From contig OY757010.1 in assembly GCA_963580285.1 (NCBI GenBank), forward strand, positions 210,770,138-210,834,137: a stretch of 64,000 nucleotides of DNA, written 5' to 3'. Under the pieces are notes generated by a model. The model saw nothing but the letters and a program-made list of their open reading frames with translations. It did not search any database and had not been told where the DNA came from. A program made the translations under genes and the position numbers. This document shows positions 21,351-31,710 of this stretch, in pieces; position 1 is the stretch's first letter, and the number at the start of each line of letters is the position of its first letter. Source of the stretch: Lucinisca nassula. Its lineage: Eukaryota > Mollusca > Bivalvia > Lucinida > Lucinidae.

Positions 21351-21762
21351 AACAACTGTTCAGCAATATTTTTTTTTTACAAGTAAAGCATCAGCAAACA
21401 ACAATTTATTATGAATGATTTGAAGGTGCCATAATAATGATACCAACTTCAATGCAAAACTGCGAATGTGTGGTCATTAGAACTGAGGCAACTCTAATGA
21501 GCAAACACAACCTAATATATTGACAAAACATCATATTAAACAAAATATGGACTGTTATAACAGTGGGCCCTTGCGCGGGCGCATATTGGCCCCAGGGATT
21601 TAGATGAGTTTAGGCTGTTTAACTTCCTTGGTTACACTGTGCATGCGCAGTCTTGTGTGGCAAAAAGTAATCAATCGAGCCCGTGCGTGTACAGTAAACT
21701 AAGGAAAATAAGAATTTTTAAGCATTGTGTTTGTGATTTCATCCACAACATGCATAGACTTT
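21351..21762. other. Mostly unassigned, with a pearl fragment
   Basis: At about 21555-21605 the words 'cagtgggcccttgcgcgggc' and 'ttggccccaggg' are a single P-unit fragment. The rest shows nothing recognisable. Confidence 0.5.
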
Positions 21763-22070
21763 TATTCGGCCCCCGCCCATTGGGGCTTGAAGAAATAAAT
21801 GGGCTGCAAGATGCTTCCACGAAGAGCTAAAACCGACCCGCACACGAGTACTGGTAAACTGCTTAGATGAACTAAGCATGCCCAGGCAAAGCGGTGCGAG
21901 TCGGACCGTTCATGCTAATAAACCCTATTGCTTTCATTGGGCGGCAGGGCTTGAGACGTCATTTAATCTCAATGTCGGGTAAAAGTCCCACAAAATTGGA
22001 AACAATGTCTCCAAAATGACCTTTGCATAGTTGACGGGGACGTAAAACCTCAAATCAAGAAACAAAAACT
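21763..22070 (+). mobile_element. SINE family B, full length
   Basis: Head 'gcccccgcccattggggctt', centre 'agtactggtaaactgctt', tail 'ttgacggggacgtaaaacct'. Confidence 0.8.
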
Positions 22071-22584
22071 GCAGTTCAAAATCTTTTCTTAGCAGATACC
22101 ATATGAATGCTTGTTTAAAATAGGGAGCACTGAATAAATCTTTGACCTGACTTGACTTGCAAGAAAAAATGAGCAGTTAAGCAAAACATTACTGGCAGAG
22201 TTTCAGAAGCGATAGCCAGACTGGATAGCACTTAAAGATTCGGGACGAATCTCATTAGGCTCGGGTCGAAGGTGTGGCTCAGTTTATCAGTCGGTAGTGT
22301 TTGTACGGTATACAAGAGGCCCTGGGTTCGCAGAGCTTAAACTGACTGCACATAAGTACTGGTAAACAACTATAAATCACATCTTATTTTTATTTGGAGG
22401 CAGGGCTTGAGATGTTATTTAATCTCAATGTAGTTATAGGAAACAACGCTCAAAAGTGACCCAAATAGTGTTAACGGGGACGATGGTTTTCTTTACTCAA
22501 GCAACCCTGTTACTGGTTGTAAATGGTTGATCCTTATCACCCACATGACGAATCCGTCATGGTGGTAATCCTTCGATTCATCTT
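22071..22584 (+). repeat. Unassigned sequence with an old SINE family B copy
   Basis: From about 22330 to 22480 the words 'aagtactggtaaacaac', 'ggcagggcttgagatg' and 'agtgttaacggggacga' show a badly decayed family B element. The rest is not recognised. Confidence 0.5.
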
Positions 22585-22682
22585 CACTGTCTCGCCCCCG
22601 CTCATCGGGGCTTGCAGAAATAGATTGGGCTGCATGGTGCTTCCACACAGAGCTGAAACTGACCACACATGAGTATTATTAA

Positions 22683-22866
22683 ATATGTTCTATAAAAGGG
22701 TTATCCTTTGGAAGCAAGGAATACACCACAGAACTGAAAAATAAGGAGTGTGCATGCCTTTTGGGCCAGACCAGCCAGCCTCGGCCAACCAGGCCCCACC
22801 AGTGACCCTCATATATTTTCAAAATTCCACAATGGAATCAATGATCCCAAAGGATAAGAAAATATA
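22683..22866 (-). mobile_element. Hammerhead-bearing element copy with A-to-G changed ribozyme
   Basis: On the minus strand it runs 'ttttcttatcctttgggatc' to 'ggtgtattccttgcttccaa' and 'aggataacccttttatagaa', matching the 26899-27104 copy. Inserted in the central block of a SINE, so the insertion is younger than that SINE. The 5' part of the unit is missing. Confidence 0.75.
22763..22808 (-). pseudogene. Inactivated hammerhead ribozyme, eight A-to-G differences
   Basis: Aligned to the 46-nt ribozyme of 7075-7120, all eight differences are A to G: CTGATGA reads CTGGTGG, loop TAATT reads TGGTT, GAAA reads GAGG, and two A in helix III and its loop read G. There are no other substitutions or indels in the 46 nt. 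The invariant core is destroyed, so it cannot self-cleave. Confidence 0.85.
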
Positions 22867-23067
22867 AACCGCTAAGAAGGACTAAGATTGCCCAGGCAAC
22901 GTGATGTGAGTCAGACCGCCAAATGCATGTAAGCCTTTTGGTTCCATTAGGCGGCAGGGCTTGAAATGTCATTTCATCTCAATGTCGAGTAAAAGTCCCA
23001 CAAAACTGGAAGCAGCGTCTCCAAAATAACCCAAATAGTGTTGACGGGGACATTAAACCACAATTCA

Positions 23068-23093
23068 ACCAACCAACCAACCAACCAACCAAT
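23068..23093. repeat. (AACC)n microsatellite
   Basis: Six to seven copies of AACC directly after the SINE tail; probably grew from the caaacaaac-type tail. Confidence 0.9.
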
Positions 23094-23095
23094 AA

Positions 23096-23430
23096 TCTTC
23101 ACTGTCGCATCGTTTGTCTTGCGATTAGCGCAACATGACGCGACCATCGTCAGTTAATTATTCGATTATTAATTGTTTTGGGTTTATTTTATTTTTTTTT
23201 TGGGGGGGGGGGTTGGGTTTTACGGCCCTTTCAAGATTATTTCACTCATATCGAGCCGATCGTTAATCAGAGGTGGGCGAAAACCGGAGTACCCGGAGAA
23301 AAACCACCTGACCTTCCGTTGCAGAACTTGGCGTCTCACACGTGGCCCGAGCGAGGCTCGAACCTACGGCGGTGAGAGACCTAATGACTAAGAGTCAGCG
23401 CTCTTATCCACTAGGCCACGGAGGCCCGTC
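23096..23430 (-). mobile_element. tRNA-headed SINE, different family
   Basis: From 23430 down to about 23215 on the minus strand: a tRNA-like head with 'ctccgtggcctagtggata' (A box region), an anticodon-like 'gactcttagtc' loop, and the B box 'ggttcgagcct'. The body has 'cagaacttggcgtc'-type sequence and ends 'cttgaaagggccgtaaaacc'. 23096-23214 is unassigned apart from a T/G-rich run (about 23185-23215). It is a SINE head and not a canonical tRNA gene: an extended variable region and no clean acceptor stem. Confidence 0.75.
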
Positions 23431-23695
23431 TATTGTTTTGGGTTTAACGACACGTCAACTCCTGTGGGTAATTTTGTCTCGTCTCCCAGAGAAAGGGAGA
23501 AAAAATATAGAAGAGATCGTAGGTTAAGGTAAAGGACACTGGAGAAAGAGGAAAATGAATGGAAGTGTAGAAACAGAAGGAATAAGAGCACTCCCCTCTA
23601 CCCTTACCTGCTGCAAAGATAGCAGGACTTACCCAATTGTCAGCTAATATCAGTTGGACGCCACAGTGACATAAGACATACGTCACCATTACCTT
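23431..23695 (+). repeat. Dispersed repeat R, second copy
   Basis: Same order as at 5975-6215: 'taacgacacgtcaactcc', 'tctcccagagaaaggg', purine-rich segment, 'cctgctgcaaagatagcagg', 'cagctaatatcagttgg'. Confidence 0.7.
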
Positions 23696-23835
23696 ACGCT
23701 CTATTTAAAATTGTCAAATTCAAAGAAATTAATAACTGATATCGACTCAGTCGGAACAACGGTTACTTTTTGCCACACAAAACTGCGCATGCGCAAAAAT
23801 ACGGAATAGTGGGATAGCATTTAAGATACAAATTT
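23696..23835. other. Unassigned short stretch
   Basis: Nothing recognised before the next pearl array. Confidence 0.4.
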
Positions 23836-24169
23836 CATACCAAATATCAAACACCTAGGTCATCTGGTTTAAGACAAGAAGATTTTTAAAAGTAATCCCA
23901 ATATAAGTCTATGCAAAAACCGGTGGGCTCTGGCGCGGGGGCATTTCTGGCCCCATGGTTATAATTTGACCAATCTTGGTGGGGATCCACTAGATTAAGC
24001 TTCATACCAAATCTTTCTGGTTTCAGATAGGAAGATTTTTAAAGGTTTTCCCATACATAAGTCTATATAAAACCGGTGGGCCCTAGTGCGGGGGCATTTT
24101 TGGACCTAGAGCTATAATGTGAAGAATCTTGGTAGAGGTTCACTAGATACAACTTCACTAGATACAACT

Positions 24170-24540
24170 TCACAGCTGGTGTTGTGCCGTGTGGCGGCCG
24201 TAAAACGTCTCCCCGTACATCAACCATAGTGCAGTTTATATTTTACTTTTGGTCCTTTGAGATCAGCGTGAATATTCTGAGAAATCAGAATAAATTATTG
24301 GTTTAGACTCATATTCTAGACAGGTTTTTAATTATTTGGACTCCATTTTGATTTATATCAGTCTTTGAATCGACTGCCTTTTCGAAATTCGCAAAATTGC
24401 AGTATGTTTCCTCTGGCTTTCTTTGCCGGATCATTTCAGGGTCACTGATGAGGCTTTATTAGCCGAAACTACGTAGTATGACCCATCTTCTTTCTTATGA
24501 ATTTTTTCATTGCTCTTAAAGGAACTCATTTTTTATTTTT
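24170..24540 (+). mobile_element. Second family of hammerhead-bearing element
   Basis: A longer, distinct unit: 'ttgtgccgtgtggcggcc' and 'cgtaaaacgtctcccc' at the start, about 200 bp unrelated to the 247-bp family in the middle, then a hammerhead and 'cttctttcttatga'. It interrupts a P-unit array (array resumes near 24545 with 'cataccaagtatcaaa'). No protein is coded. Confidence 0.7.
24439..24484 (+). ncRNA. Type I hammerhead ribozyme, second family
   Basis: Helix I GGGTCA (24439-24444) pairs perfectly with TGACCC (24479-24484). CTGATGA (24445-24451); helix II GGCT/AGCC around TTATT (24452-24464); GAAA (24465-24468); helix III ACT/AGT with loop ACGT; cleavage triplet GTA, cleavage predicted after 24478. 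Compared with the 7075-7120 ribozyme, helix I replaces a G-U by an A-U pair and helix II replaces a C-G by a U-A pair, so both helices show pairing-preserving changes. Confidence 0.88.
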
Positions 24541-24887
24541 ATTCATACCAAGTATCAAACATCTGGGCCATCTGGTTTCAGACAAGAAGGTTTTCAAATG
24601 TTATCCCTATATAAGTCTATGTAAAACCGGCGGTTCCTGGCGTGGGGGCATGGTTGTACCCTGGGCTATAATTTCAACAATCTTGGAAGAGGTCCACCAG
24701 ATGAAGCTTCATACCAAATACCAAAGACCTAGGCCTTGCAGTTTCGGTGAAGTAGATTTTTAAAGGTTTTTTCCTACATAAGTCTATGTAAAACCGGTTG
24801 GCCCTGGCGCTGGGGCATTTTTGGCCCCAGGGCCACAATTCGAACATTCTTGCTAGAGGTCCACTAGATAAAGCTTCATACCAAATA

Positions 24888-24931
24888 TCAAAGTTAATTG
24901 TATCGATTCCTGATCTTTGTTTTACTTCTAC
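24888..24931 (+). mobile_element. 44-bp retroelement 3' end with target-site duplication
   Basis: Only the extreme 3' end of the Penelope-like tail (gttaattgtatcgattcctg, then 'atctttgttttacttctac') sits inside a P-unit. On both sides is 'ttcataccaaatatcaaa' (about 24870-24887 and 24932-24950), which fits an 18-bp target-site duplication because normal unit spacing is 165 bp, not 60-65 bp. Confidence 0.8.
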
Positions 24932-25203
24932 TTTTCATACCAAATATCAAAGACCTAGGACTTGCAGTTTCAGAGTAGAAGATTTTTTTAAGTTTTCATA
25001 AAAAAAAAACATTTTTAGCTCCTGTGACCTGTGACCTAGATGTTCAATGGACCAAAACCATTTGAACAATTTTGAAAGGGGGCCACCTAAGGAAGTTTGG
25101 TCAAAATTCGATCAGTGGTTTAGGAGATCTAGTTTAAAGCAATTGTTTACAGACACAAGCACGCACGCACTGATGACCGACGACGGATGAAAAGTGATCA
25201 CAA

Positions 25204-25240
25204 AAGCTCACCTTGTCACCACGTGATAGGTGAGCTAAAA
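25204..25240 (+). repeat. Terminal 3' hairpin of the pearl-type element
   Basis: AGCTCACC / GGTGAGCT outer arms, an inner TGTCAC/GTGATA helix (one wobble), and CTAA followed by A-rich sequence. The same structure closes elements at 4739, 30694, 35746 and 44716. Confidence 0.8.
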
Positions 25241-25490
25241 TACAAAGGTTTTCTTAGTTTTGTTCAAAAACAGGACCATAAAGATTCAGTATTTCTCACC
25301 TGAGCTTATAGATTTGCATCCTCAACACAGAAGTTTCACAAAAGTAGACTGTTTTATAAATTTTACATATATGTAGTACAATGGTACAGTGGAACAAACA
25401 ACTGTACGCTTTATCTTTCACACAAGTAGATTTATCATCAAAATACGAGTATATTTAAAACTATTGCGCACCTACCTCTCTCTACCAATT
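25241..25490. other. Unassigned AT-rich stretch
   Basis: Nothing recognised. Confidence 0.4.
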
Positions 25491-26173
25491 TTGTTTACAG
25501 GGCTAACATTTTAGTTTGTTTGGTAGAGGTCCATCAGATAAAGCGACAAAGAAAATATCAAAAAGCCCAATCCTTCTGGTTTAAGACAGGAATATTCATT
25601 GTTTTCTCTGCAAGATGTGACATGCCCCTTGCAGTGCCATTTTGATGCACAGGGCAACAATTTGAACAATTTTGGTAAATTTCTATTAAATGAAGCTACA
25701 TGCCATATATCAATGGCCTGGATCCGCTGGTTCCGGAAAAGCAGTTGCTGGTTTTTAGTTTTTTCTTCTATGGGTCTATGTGAAACAGAAAATCTCTTGA
25801 GAAGGGCTATTTTGTCCGACTGGCTGCAATTAAAACATTCTCAATAAAGGTTCACAAGATGAAGGTACAAACCGAGTAAATGAGACCTAGGCCTTCTGGT
25901 TTCAAGCAGGAAGTTTATATGTCTTCGCTTAATTCCCATAACTGTTGCCATGACAACCACAGTTCTGCATGGAATGGAATTCTTTGAACAACTTTGAAAG
26001 AGAACCCCCAAAAGATCTATTCTGCAAGGTATGGCTAGGTTTCATTCAGTGCTAGGAGGAGATGTTGTTTAAACAATAGTGGATGGATGGACGGACGATG
26101 ACGGCATCCGACTATGATCCGACTATGATCTATCACAACAGCTTCTCCGCAATATTAAGCTCAGGTGAGCTAA
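25491..26173 (+). mobile_element. Diverged pearl-type element
   Basis: Old P-like units ('aacaattttggtaaatt', 'ccttctggtttaagacagg'), the unique 3' region ('tgcatggaatggaattcttt'), a gatggatggacgg microsatellite and a 3' end 'gctcaggtgagctaa' at about 26159-26172. The left arm of the terminal hairpin has decayed. Confidence 0.65.
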
Positions 26174-26898
26174 CACACATGGTATGAGCAATTGTTAGAA
26201 ATGCCCCAATGAGTCGGTTTTAACAAGCACTCACAATCTATGTCCACAGCAAAAGTCAATTCGAGGGTCATGAAAGGAAGTAGTATGTATGTGTTATTGT
26301 AATAGGCAAATGCAGTAAATATACAGAGACAACATGCTATTATAATATTTTATTGCCGCATCCTTTTTAGTGACTTAACAATATAACAACAAAAAAGAGG
26401 AGGATTAAGTTTGCACCAGTTTGTGTTAACGGGGTGGGGGTGGGGATGGGGGGGGGGGGTAAATGCTCTTTTCAACCTTGTATATAAATCACAGCGTGGT
26501 CAGTTAACTCTGTTTCCTGACTCTGTTTTAGAAGTATTCGTCTGTCATAGTTCATTGAAAGGTTTATCCTAGCAGTTTAAGACGAACCTCATTTTTTCTC
26601 AAGCACCATGGGCTGGGGATATTACCATTGCAATGAAAATTTTCACTGCAAACAATGGATTCATTCAGAGGTGATCAAATGGTCCTGGATTGGTCGTTAC
26701 TATGATTGATGATTGACCAGTTACTACTGGCGGCAAGGTGTTCAATAGTATAAGATCTGATTGACAATCACATATGGAACATCTCTGTTAAATAGTATTT
26801 ATATTTATTTTATACTTTGCACTGAAATCAATGCATTTTTGAAACGAATAAAAATGACATTTGAAAATATATTTTCACACTGTTAAAAATGACATGAC
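26174..26898. other. Unique sequence with a G-rich run
   Basis: No gene found. A half-copy of the palindrome of 15876-15931 is at about 26209-26250; a G-rich run lies at about 26430-26460. Confidence 0.5.
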
Positions 26899-27104
26899 TT
26901 TGCCCTACATCATAGTGTAGATTATATTTTCTTGTCCTTTGGGATCATTGATTCCATTGTAGACTTTTGAAAATATCTGAGGGTCACTGATGAGGCCTAA
27001 TTGGCCGAAACTAGCTAGTCTGGCCCAGAAAACATGTACACTCCATATTTTTCACTTCTGTGGTGTATTCCTTGCTTCCAAAGGATAACCCTTTTATAGA
27101 ACAT
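26899..27104 (+). mobile_element. Hammerhead-bearing element, 5'-truncated single unit
   Basis: Starts in the middle of the 247-bp unit ('ccctacatcatagtgtag') and runs to 'aggataacccttttatagaa'. The ribozyme inside is complete. Confidence 0.8.
26981..27026 (+). ncRNA. Type I hammerhead ribozyme
   Basis: Identical over its 46 nt to 7075-7120: GGGTCA, CTGATGA (26987-26993), GGCC-TAATT-GGCC (26994-27006), GAAA (27007-27010), short helix III, GTC with cleavage predicted after 27020, then TGGCCC (27021-27026). As a lone unit it could cut an RNA passing through but could not release a unit-length RNA by itself. Confidence 0.88.
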
Positions 27105-27540
27105 TTGTAATTTTCACAGAAGCAGCCGGGAAATTGTTTTATCCGCAAAAGACATATGTTATCGACAAAATAATTCTGTAAACTACCTTGAGAAGCATTA
27201 TTGGATCTACAAAAATGATATATTCAAAGTTGCCTGACAGTTGTGACGTCATAGCAGGTCAAAGTTGTGACATGTACATGTACGCTTGATTAATTACCAT
27301 AAGTGTTCTAATATATTATAAAATAAAAGAAAATTCTCTTTTTTCGGCGGATACCAAAAGTATTTCATCTCTTGTGTTGAAAACATCCGAATTTTCACTC
27401 GTGTTTCGCAATCGTGAAAATCGGATATTTTCAAAAGTCTCCATGAAATATTTTGGTATCCACCTCAAACCAGAAATTCAACTTCGGTGAAGTTGATGTC
27501 GCACCTGCTCCCGACCTACCACACACACACAAAAAAAATA
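27105..27540. other. AT-rich sequence with a foldback element
   Basis: Unique except for the palindrome listed at 27349-27461. Confidence 0.5.
27349..27461. repeat. Foldback (MITE-like) palindrome, arms of about 50 bp
   Basis: Left arm 27349-27398 (ggataccaaaagtatttcat ... attttcac) and right arm 27414-27461 (gtgaaaa ... ttttggtatcc) are inverted copies with a few mismatches and one small length difference; loop of 15 bases. No coding sequence. Confidence 0.8.
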
Positions 27541-28611
27541 AAAGTTTATTTAAGGCAGAAGAAATGAATACAGGGCTTTGAGAGGAATCCATGGCCTATA
27601 TTATGTGAGGTAAAAAAACTAAGTTCACAATGTGATAAAATGAACTAAAATAATCTAAGAATTATATCCAAAGCACATGACCATCCTCATATCATGGAGA
27701 AAACACATGCTAAGTTTCAAAATGATTAGTATAAAACTGTAAAAGGAGTTGCGATGACGAGGTACCTATCATATATCAATTGAAGGTTAACAATGACTAA
27801 GTTCACGTGGAAAAGTGACAAAAATTGATCGGAAGACTAAGTCCTAACCACATGCATAGCCTCATGCCATGGAAAAAACACATGCAACTTTTGAAAATGA
27901 TTGGTATAAAACTGTAAGAGGAGTTGTGGTGTCAAAGAGGTACCTTCTGTATATCAATTGAAGGTTTAAAATGACTAAATTCACTATGTACAAAAAGTGG
28001 AAAACATGTTCCAAGAATTATGTCCAAACCAAATGCACATCTTCATATTATGGTGAAAGCACACGCAAAGTTTCAAAATGATCGGTGTAAACCGTAAGAG
28101 AAGTTGCCATGACAAGAAGTACCTAGCATATATCAATTGAAGGTTAAAAATGACTAAGCTCACAATGTGGAAAAGTGATAAAAATTGATCCAAAGATAAG
28201 TCCAAACCACATGCACGTCCTTATACCATATCAAAAACACACAAAGTTTCAAAATGATCGATATAAAACTGTAAGAGGAGTTGCGATGACAAGAGGTACT
28301 TATCGTATATCAACTGAAGCTTAAAAATGACATCAACTGAAGCTTAAAATGACTAAGTTCACAATGCTCAAAAAAGGAAAAAAATGTTCTGAGAATTATG
28401 TCAAAACCAAATGCATATCCTCATACCTTGGTAAAAGCACACGCAAAGTTTCAAAATGATCGGTATAAAACTGTAATAGGAGTTGCGATGACAAGAGGTA
28501 CCTATCATATATCAACTGAAGGTTAAAAATGACTTAGTTCACAATGTGGAAAAAGTGACAAAAATTGATCCGACGATAAAGTCCAAACCACATGCGCATC
28601 CTCATACCATG

Positions 28612-30730
28612 ACACAAGAGGACCAAGATGGTCCTGTATCGCTCACCTGAGTCTATTGATCACCTTGTTTTTGATCCCACATGACCCATATTCAAACATA
28701 TTCAAGGTTTTATAAAGGCAAGCATTCTTGGCAAGTTTCATGAAGCTTGAACCAAAAATGCAGTCTCAAGTATGATTTGACCAATTATGTTTGTTTGATT
28801 TGAGGTTTATAGTATTAAGGTCATCTTGGAGATATTGCTTCCAATTTTGTGGGACTTTTACCTGACATTGAGATGAAAGATCCGCCCCTTCATGTCTGAC
28901 AGCATTTATATTTCTGCAGCCTGAAGGTTGATTTCAATCATTTCTAATCTGTAGCATGCTTATGGTGGGGACATCATGAAATTAAAGTAGGTTAAGTGAT
29001 GACAATGTTTTTCTAAAAATAGCCAAAAGAACTCTGACCATGATCCAAACACCCTGAAAGTCTGAATTGCTTGAGATAGTTACTGTATTATCATACAGAA
29101 TATTTGTTTAAAGTTATAATAACCCCTAAAAGGCGGTAAAACCCCGAAGGGGTAGCCTGGCAAACAGCATAGGCCCAGATCAGACGTCGCAGAACGTGGC
29201 ATCCGATCAGGGTCTGCACGGTTTGCTAACAGCATTTTCTGTCAAATAAAATACCCCTCCTGACCAAGGTATTACAAAAAGAGGACAATTCTCAGCAAGT
29301 TTGATGATGATTGGACTAAAACTGTGGCCTCTAGAATGTTAACAAGGTTTTTCTATGATTTAACCTACTGACCTACATTTTGACCCCACATGACCTAGAT
29401 ATTGTAGAGATGATCACTGAGCAATTTTAATGATTATTTGACCAAAACTGTGACCTCTAGAGTGTTAACAAGGTTTTTCTATGATTTGACCACTGACCTA
29501 CTTTTTGACCCGACATGACATATATTCGACCTTGAACGAGATATTGTCAGGATCATCATTTTCAGAAAGTTTGAGGATGATTGGACCAAAACTGCGGCCT
29601 CTAGAGTGTTAACAAGGTTTTTCTATGATTTAGCCTACTGACCTACTTTTTTTGGCCGACATGACCCATGATCGAACTTGACCGAGATATTGTCAGGATG
29701 ATCATTTTGAGCAAGTTTGAGGATGATTGGACAAAAACTTTGGCTTCTATAGTGTTAAAAAGGTTTTACTATGATTTGACCTACTGACCTATTTTTTGGC
29801 CGACATGACCCATAATCGAACTTGACCGAGATATTGTCAGGTGATCATCCTGTGCAAGTTTGGGGATGATTGGACCAAAACTTTGGCCTCTAGAGTGCTA
29901 ACAAGGTTTTTCTGTGGTTTGACCTACTGAACTCCTTTTTTTCCCGAAATTACCCATATTCGAACTTGACCGAGATATCGTCAGGATGATTATTCTGAGG
30001 AAGTTTGAGGAAGAATGGACCAAAACTGTGGCCTCTAGAGTGTTAAAAAGGTTTTTCAATGATCAGACCTACTGACCTACTTTTTGACCTGAAATGACCC
30101 ATATTCAAACTCGGCCGAGATATTGTCAGGATGAACATTCTGACCAAGTTTGAGGAAGATTGGACCAATACTGTGGCCTCTAGAGTGTTAACAAGGTTTT
30201 TCCATGATCTGACCTACTGACCTTCTTTTTGACCCGACAGGACCCATATTCAAACTTGACCGAGATATTGTCAGGATGATCATTCTGAGCAAGTTTGAGG
30301 ATGATTGGATCAAAAACTGTGGCCTTTATTGTGCTTACAAGGGTTTTCTTAGGTTTGACCTACTGACCTACTTTTTGACCCGACATGACCCATATTCGAA
30401 CTTGACGAAGATATTATCAAGATGATCATCCTGAGCAAGTTTGAGGATGATTGGACCAAAATTGTGGCCTCTAGAGTGTTAACAAGGTTTTCCTTTGATT
30501 TGACCTGGTGACCTACTTTTTGACCCGACATGACCCATATTCGAACTTGACTAATATATTGTCATGATGATCATTCTGACCAAGTTTGATGATGATTGGA
30601 TCAAAACTGTGGCCTCTAGAGTGTTAACAAGAAAAAAGTCTACGCACGCACGACGCACGACGAACGACGACGCAGGACATCTCACAGTCACAAAAGCTCA
30701 CCATGACCTTTGGTCAGGTGAGCTAAAAAT
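28612..30730 (+). mobile_element. Nested array element with Y-units of about 144 bp
   Basis: 5' terminus 'acaagaggaccaagatggtc' and 'cgctcacctgag'; 3' hairpin at 30694-30727 (AGCTCACC, ATGACC, loop, GGTCA, GGTGAGCT). Nine to ten units from about 29317 to 30600 carry 'tgtggcctctagagtgttaa' and 'gatattgtcaggatgat'. A gcacgcacgacgcacgacg microsatellite precedes the hairpin. The termini match those around P-units and Q-units, but the core is unrelated. Confidence 0.85.
28790..28885 (-). mobile_element. SINE family B 3' fragment
   Basis: Minus strand shows 'catctcaatgtcagg'-type sequence to 'cctcaaatcaaacaaac'. 5'-truncated; sits in the 5' unique region of the Y-unit element. Confidence 0.65.
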
Positions 30731-30890
30731 CACACGCAAAGTTTCAAAATAATCGGTATGAAACTGTAGGAGCAGTTGCGATGACAAGACACCCAGTGTA
30801 AAATGACGGAAAGACGGACGGACAACCGGACGGACGGACGGACGGAAACTTGCACGCCTATGTCTTCCTGCTGAAGCAGCTGCGACAAAA

Positions 30891-31032
30891 AGTGAATATC
30901 CTCTATTTATTAATCACATTCTGTGAGAGAAACAAAAGTACAATGATGGTCCTATGTCACTCACCTGAGCTAATAGATTCAATACTTAAAGAAGTTCCAG
31001 TCTTTACGGAAGAACTTATGCTGATGACAAGA
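30891..31032 (+). repeat. Isolated 5' terminus fragment
   Basis: At 30929-30985 'acaaaagtacaatgatggtc' and 'cactcacctgagctaataga' is a lone copy of the shared 5' terminus without core or 3' end. The rest of the interval is not recognised. Confidence 0.55.
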
Positions 31033-31414
31033 ACAACAAGAGCTCCGCAAGCGAGGCATTATATGCCCGGGACAATTAGTAAAATAGAGCATACATATAC
31101 TGACTGTTTTCCAAATTTTGGTTTGTGGAATGTAACCAAGGAACAATATGTGTTCAATATATCTTACCTGGCACTATCAATAACCCCCAATGGCTCAAAC
31201 TACCTGTTTCCAAAAAAAAAAATTACATTGTCGGTAATAGTTGGTGGACCATAACCTCAGAATAATACAGGCATAACTCTGGCAATAAGTGGTTGACTGT
31301 AACCTTGAAATAATATGCGCTGCTCCACATTATAGTCTAACTACATGTAAAATTTCAGTTTCGTCAGATGTAAAATGTGGGAGGCATTATTCAGAAACAA
31401 AATATGTTTAGAAT

Positions 31415-31710
31415 CTTGTTTGTTTGATTTGAGGTTTAACTTCCTTGTCAACATGGTAAAGGTCATTTTGGAGACGTTGCTTCCAATTTTTTGTGGCTTT
31501 TACCCGACATTGAGATGAAAAGACATCTCAAGCCCTGTCGTCCAATGAAACCAATAGGGTTTTTTAGCATGGACTCGCACCGCAGTTCCTGGACAGACTT
31601 AGATCCTCTAAGCGGTTTACCAGTACTAGTGTGCGGGCCAGATTCAGCTCTGCGTGGAAGCATCATACAGCCCATATATTTCTTCAAGCCCTATGGGCGG
31701 GGGTCGTAAA
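31415..31710 (-). mobile_element. SINE family B nested in S-units
   Basis: Full-length minus-strand copy (head 'cccatagggcttgaagaaat', tail 'gttgacaaggaagttaaacc'). Repeated 'gtttaga' words flank it ('aaatatgtttagaatc' and 'aagtttagaaacatatg'). Confidence 0.7.

Larger units (their letters stand above)
22585..23095 (+). mobile_element. SINE family B interrupted by a hammerhead-bearing copy
   Basis: The SINE starts near 22590 ('gcccccgctcatcggggctt'), is broken at about 22683 inside 'gagtattattaaat', resumes at about 22866 with 'aaccgctaagaaggactaag', and ends with 'ttgacggggacattaaacca' and an AACC microsatellite. The interrupting element is listed separately. Confidence 0.75.
23836..25240 (+). 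mobile_element. Pearl-type element with P-units, carrying two retroelement insertions
   Basis: P-units with 'cataccaaatatcaaa' and 'caatcttggtagaggt' run from about 23836, followed by the 3' unique region ('cagtggtttaggagat'), a gcacgcacgcac microsatellite and the 3' hairpin at 25204-25240. Insertions at 24170-24540 (hammerhead family) and 24888-24931 (retroelement tail) split units. Confidence 0.8.
27541..30890 (+). mobile_element. Array element with W-units of about 180 bp, split by a nested element
   Basis: Units with 'aagtttcaaaatgatcgg' and 'gttgcgatgacaagaggta' repeat from about 27660 to 28611, stop in mid-unit, and resume at 30731 ('cacgcaaagtttcaaaataa'). The 3' side has a gacggacggacgg microsatellite (about 30805-30845). 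The interruption is a complete element with its own termini (28612-30730). Confidence 0.8.

Noticed and set aside
23360..23430. tRNA gene on the minus strand
   Set aside because: The head of a SINE: no clean acceptor stem, a long variable segment, and a shared body with decayed copies elsewhere.
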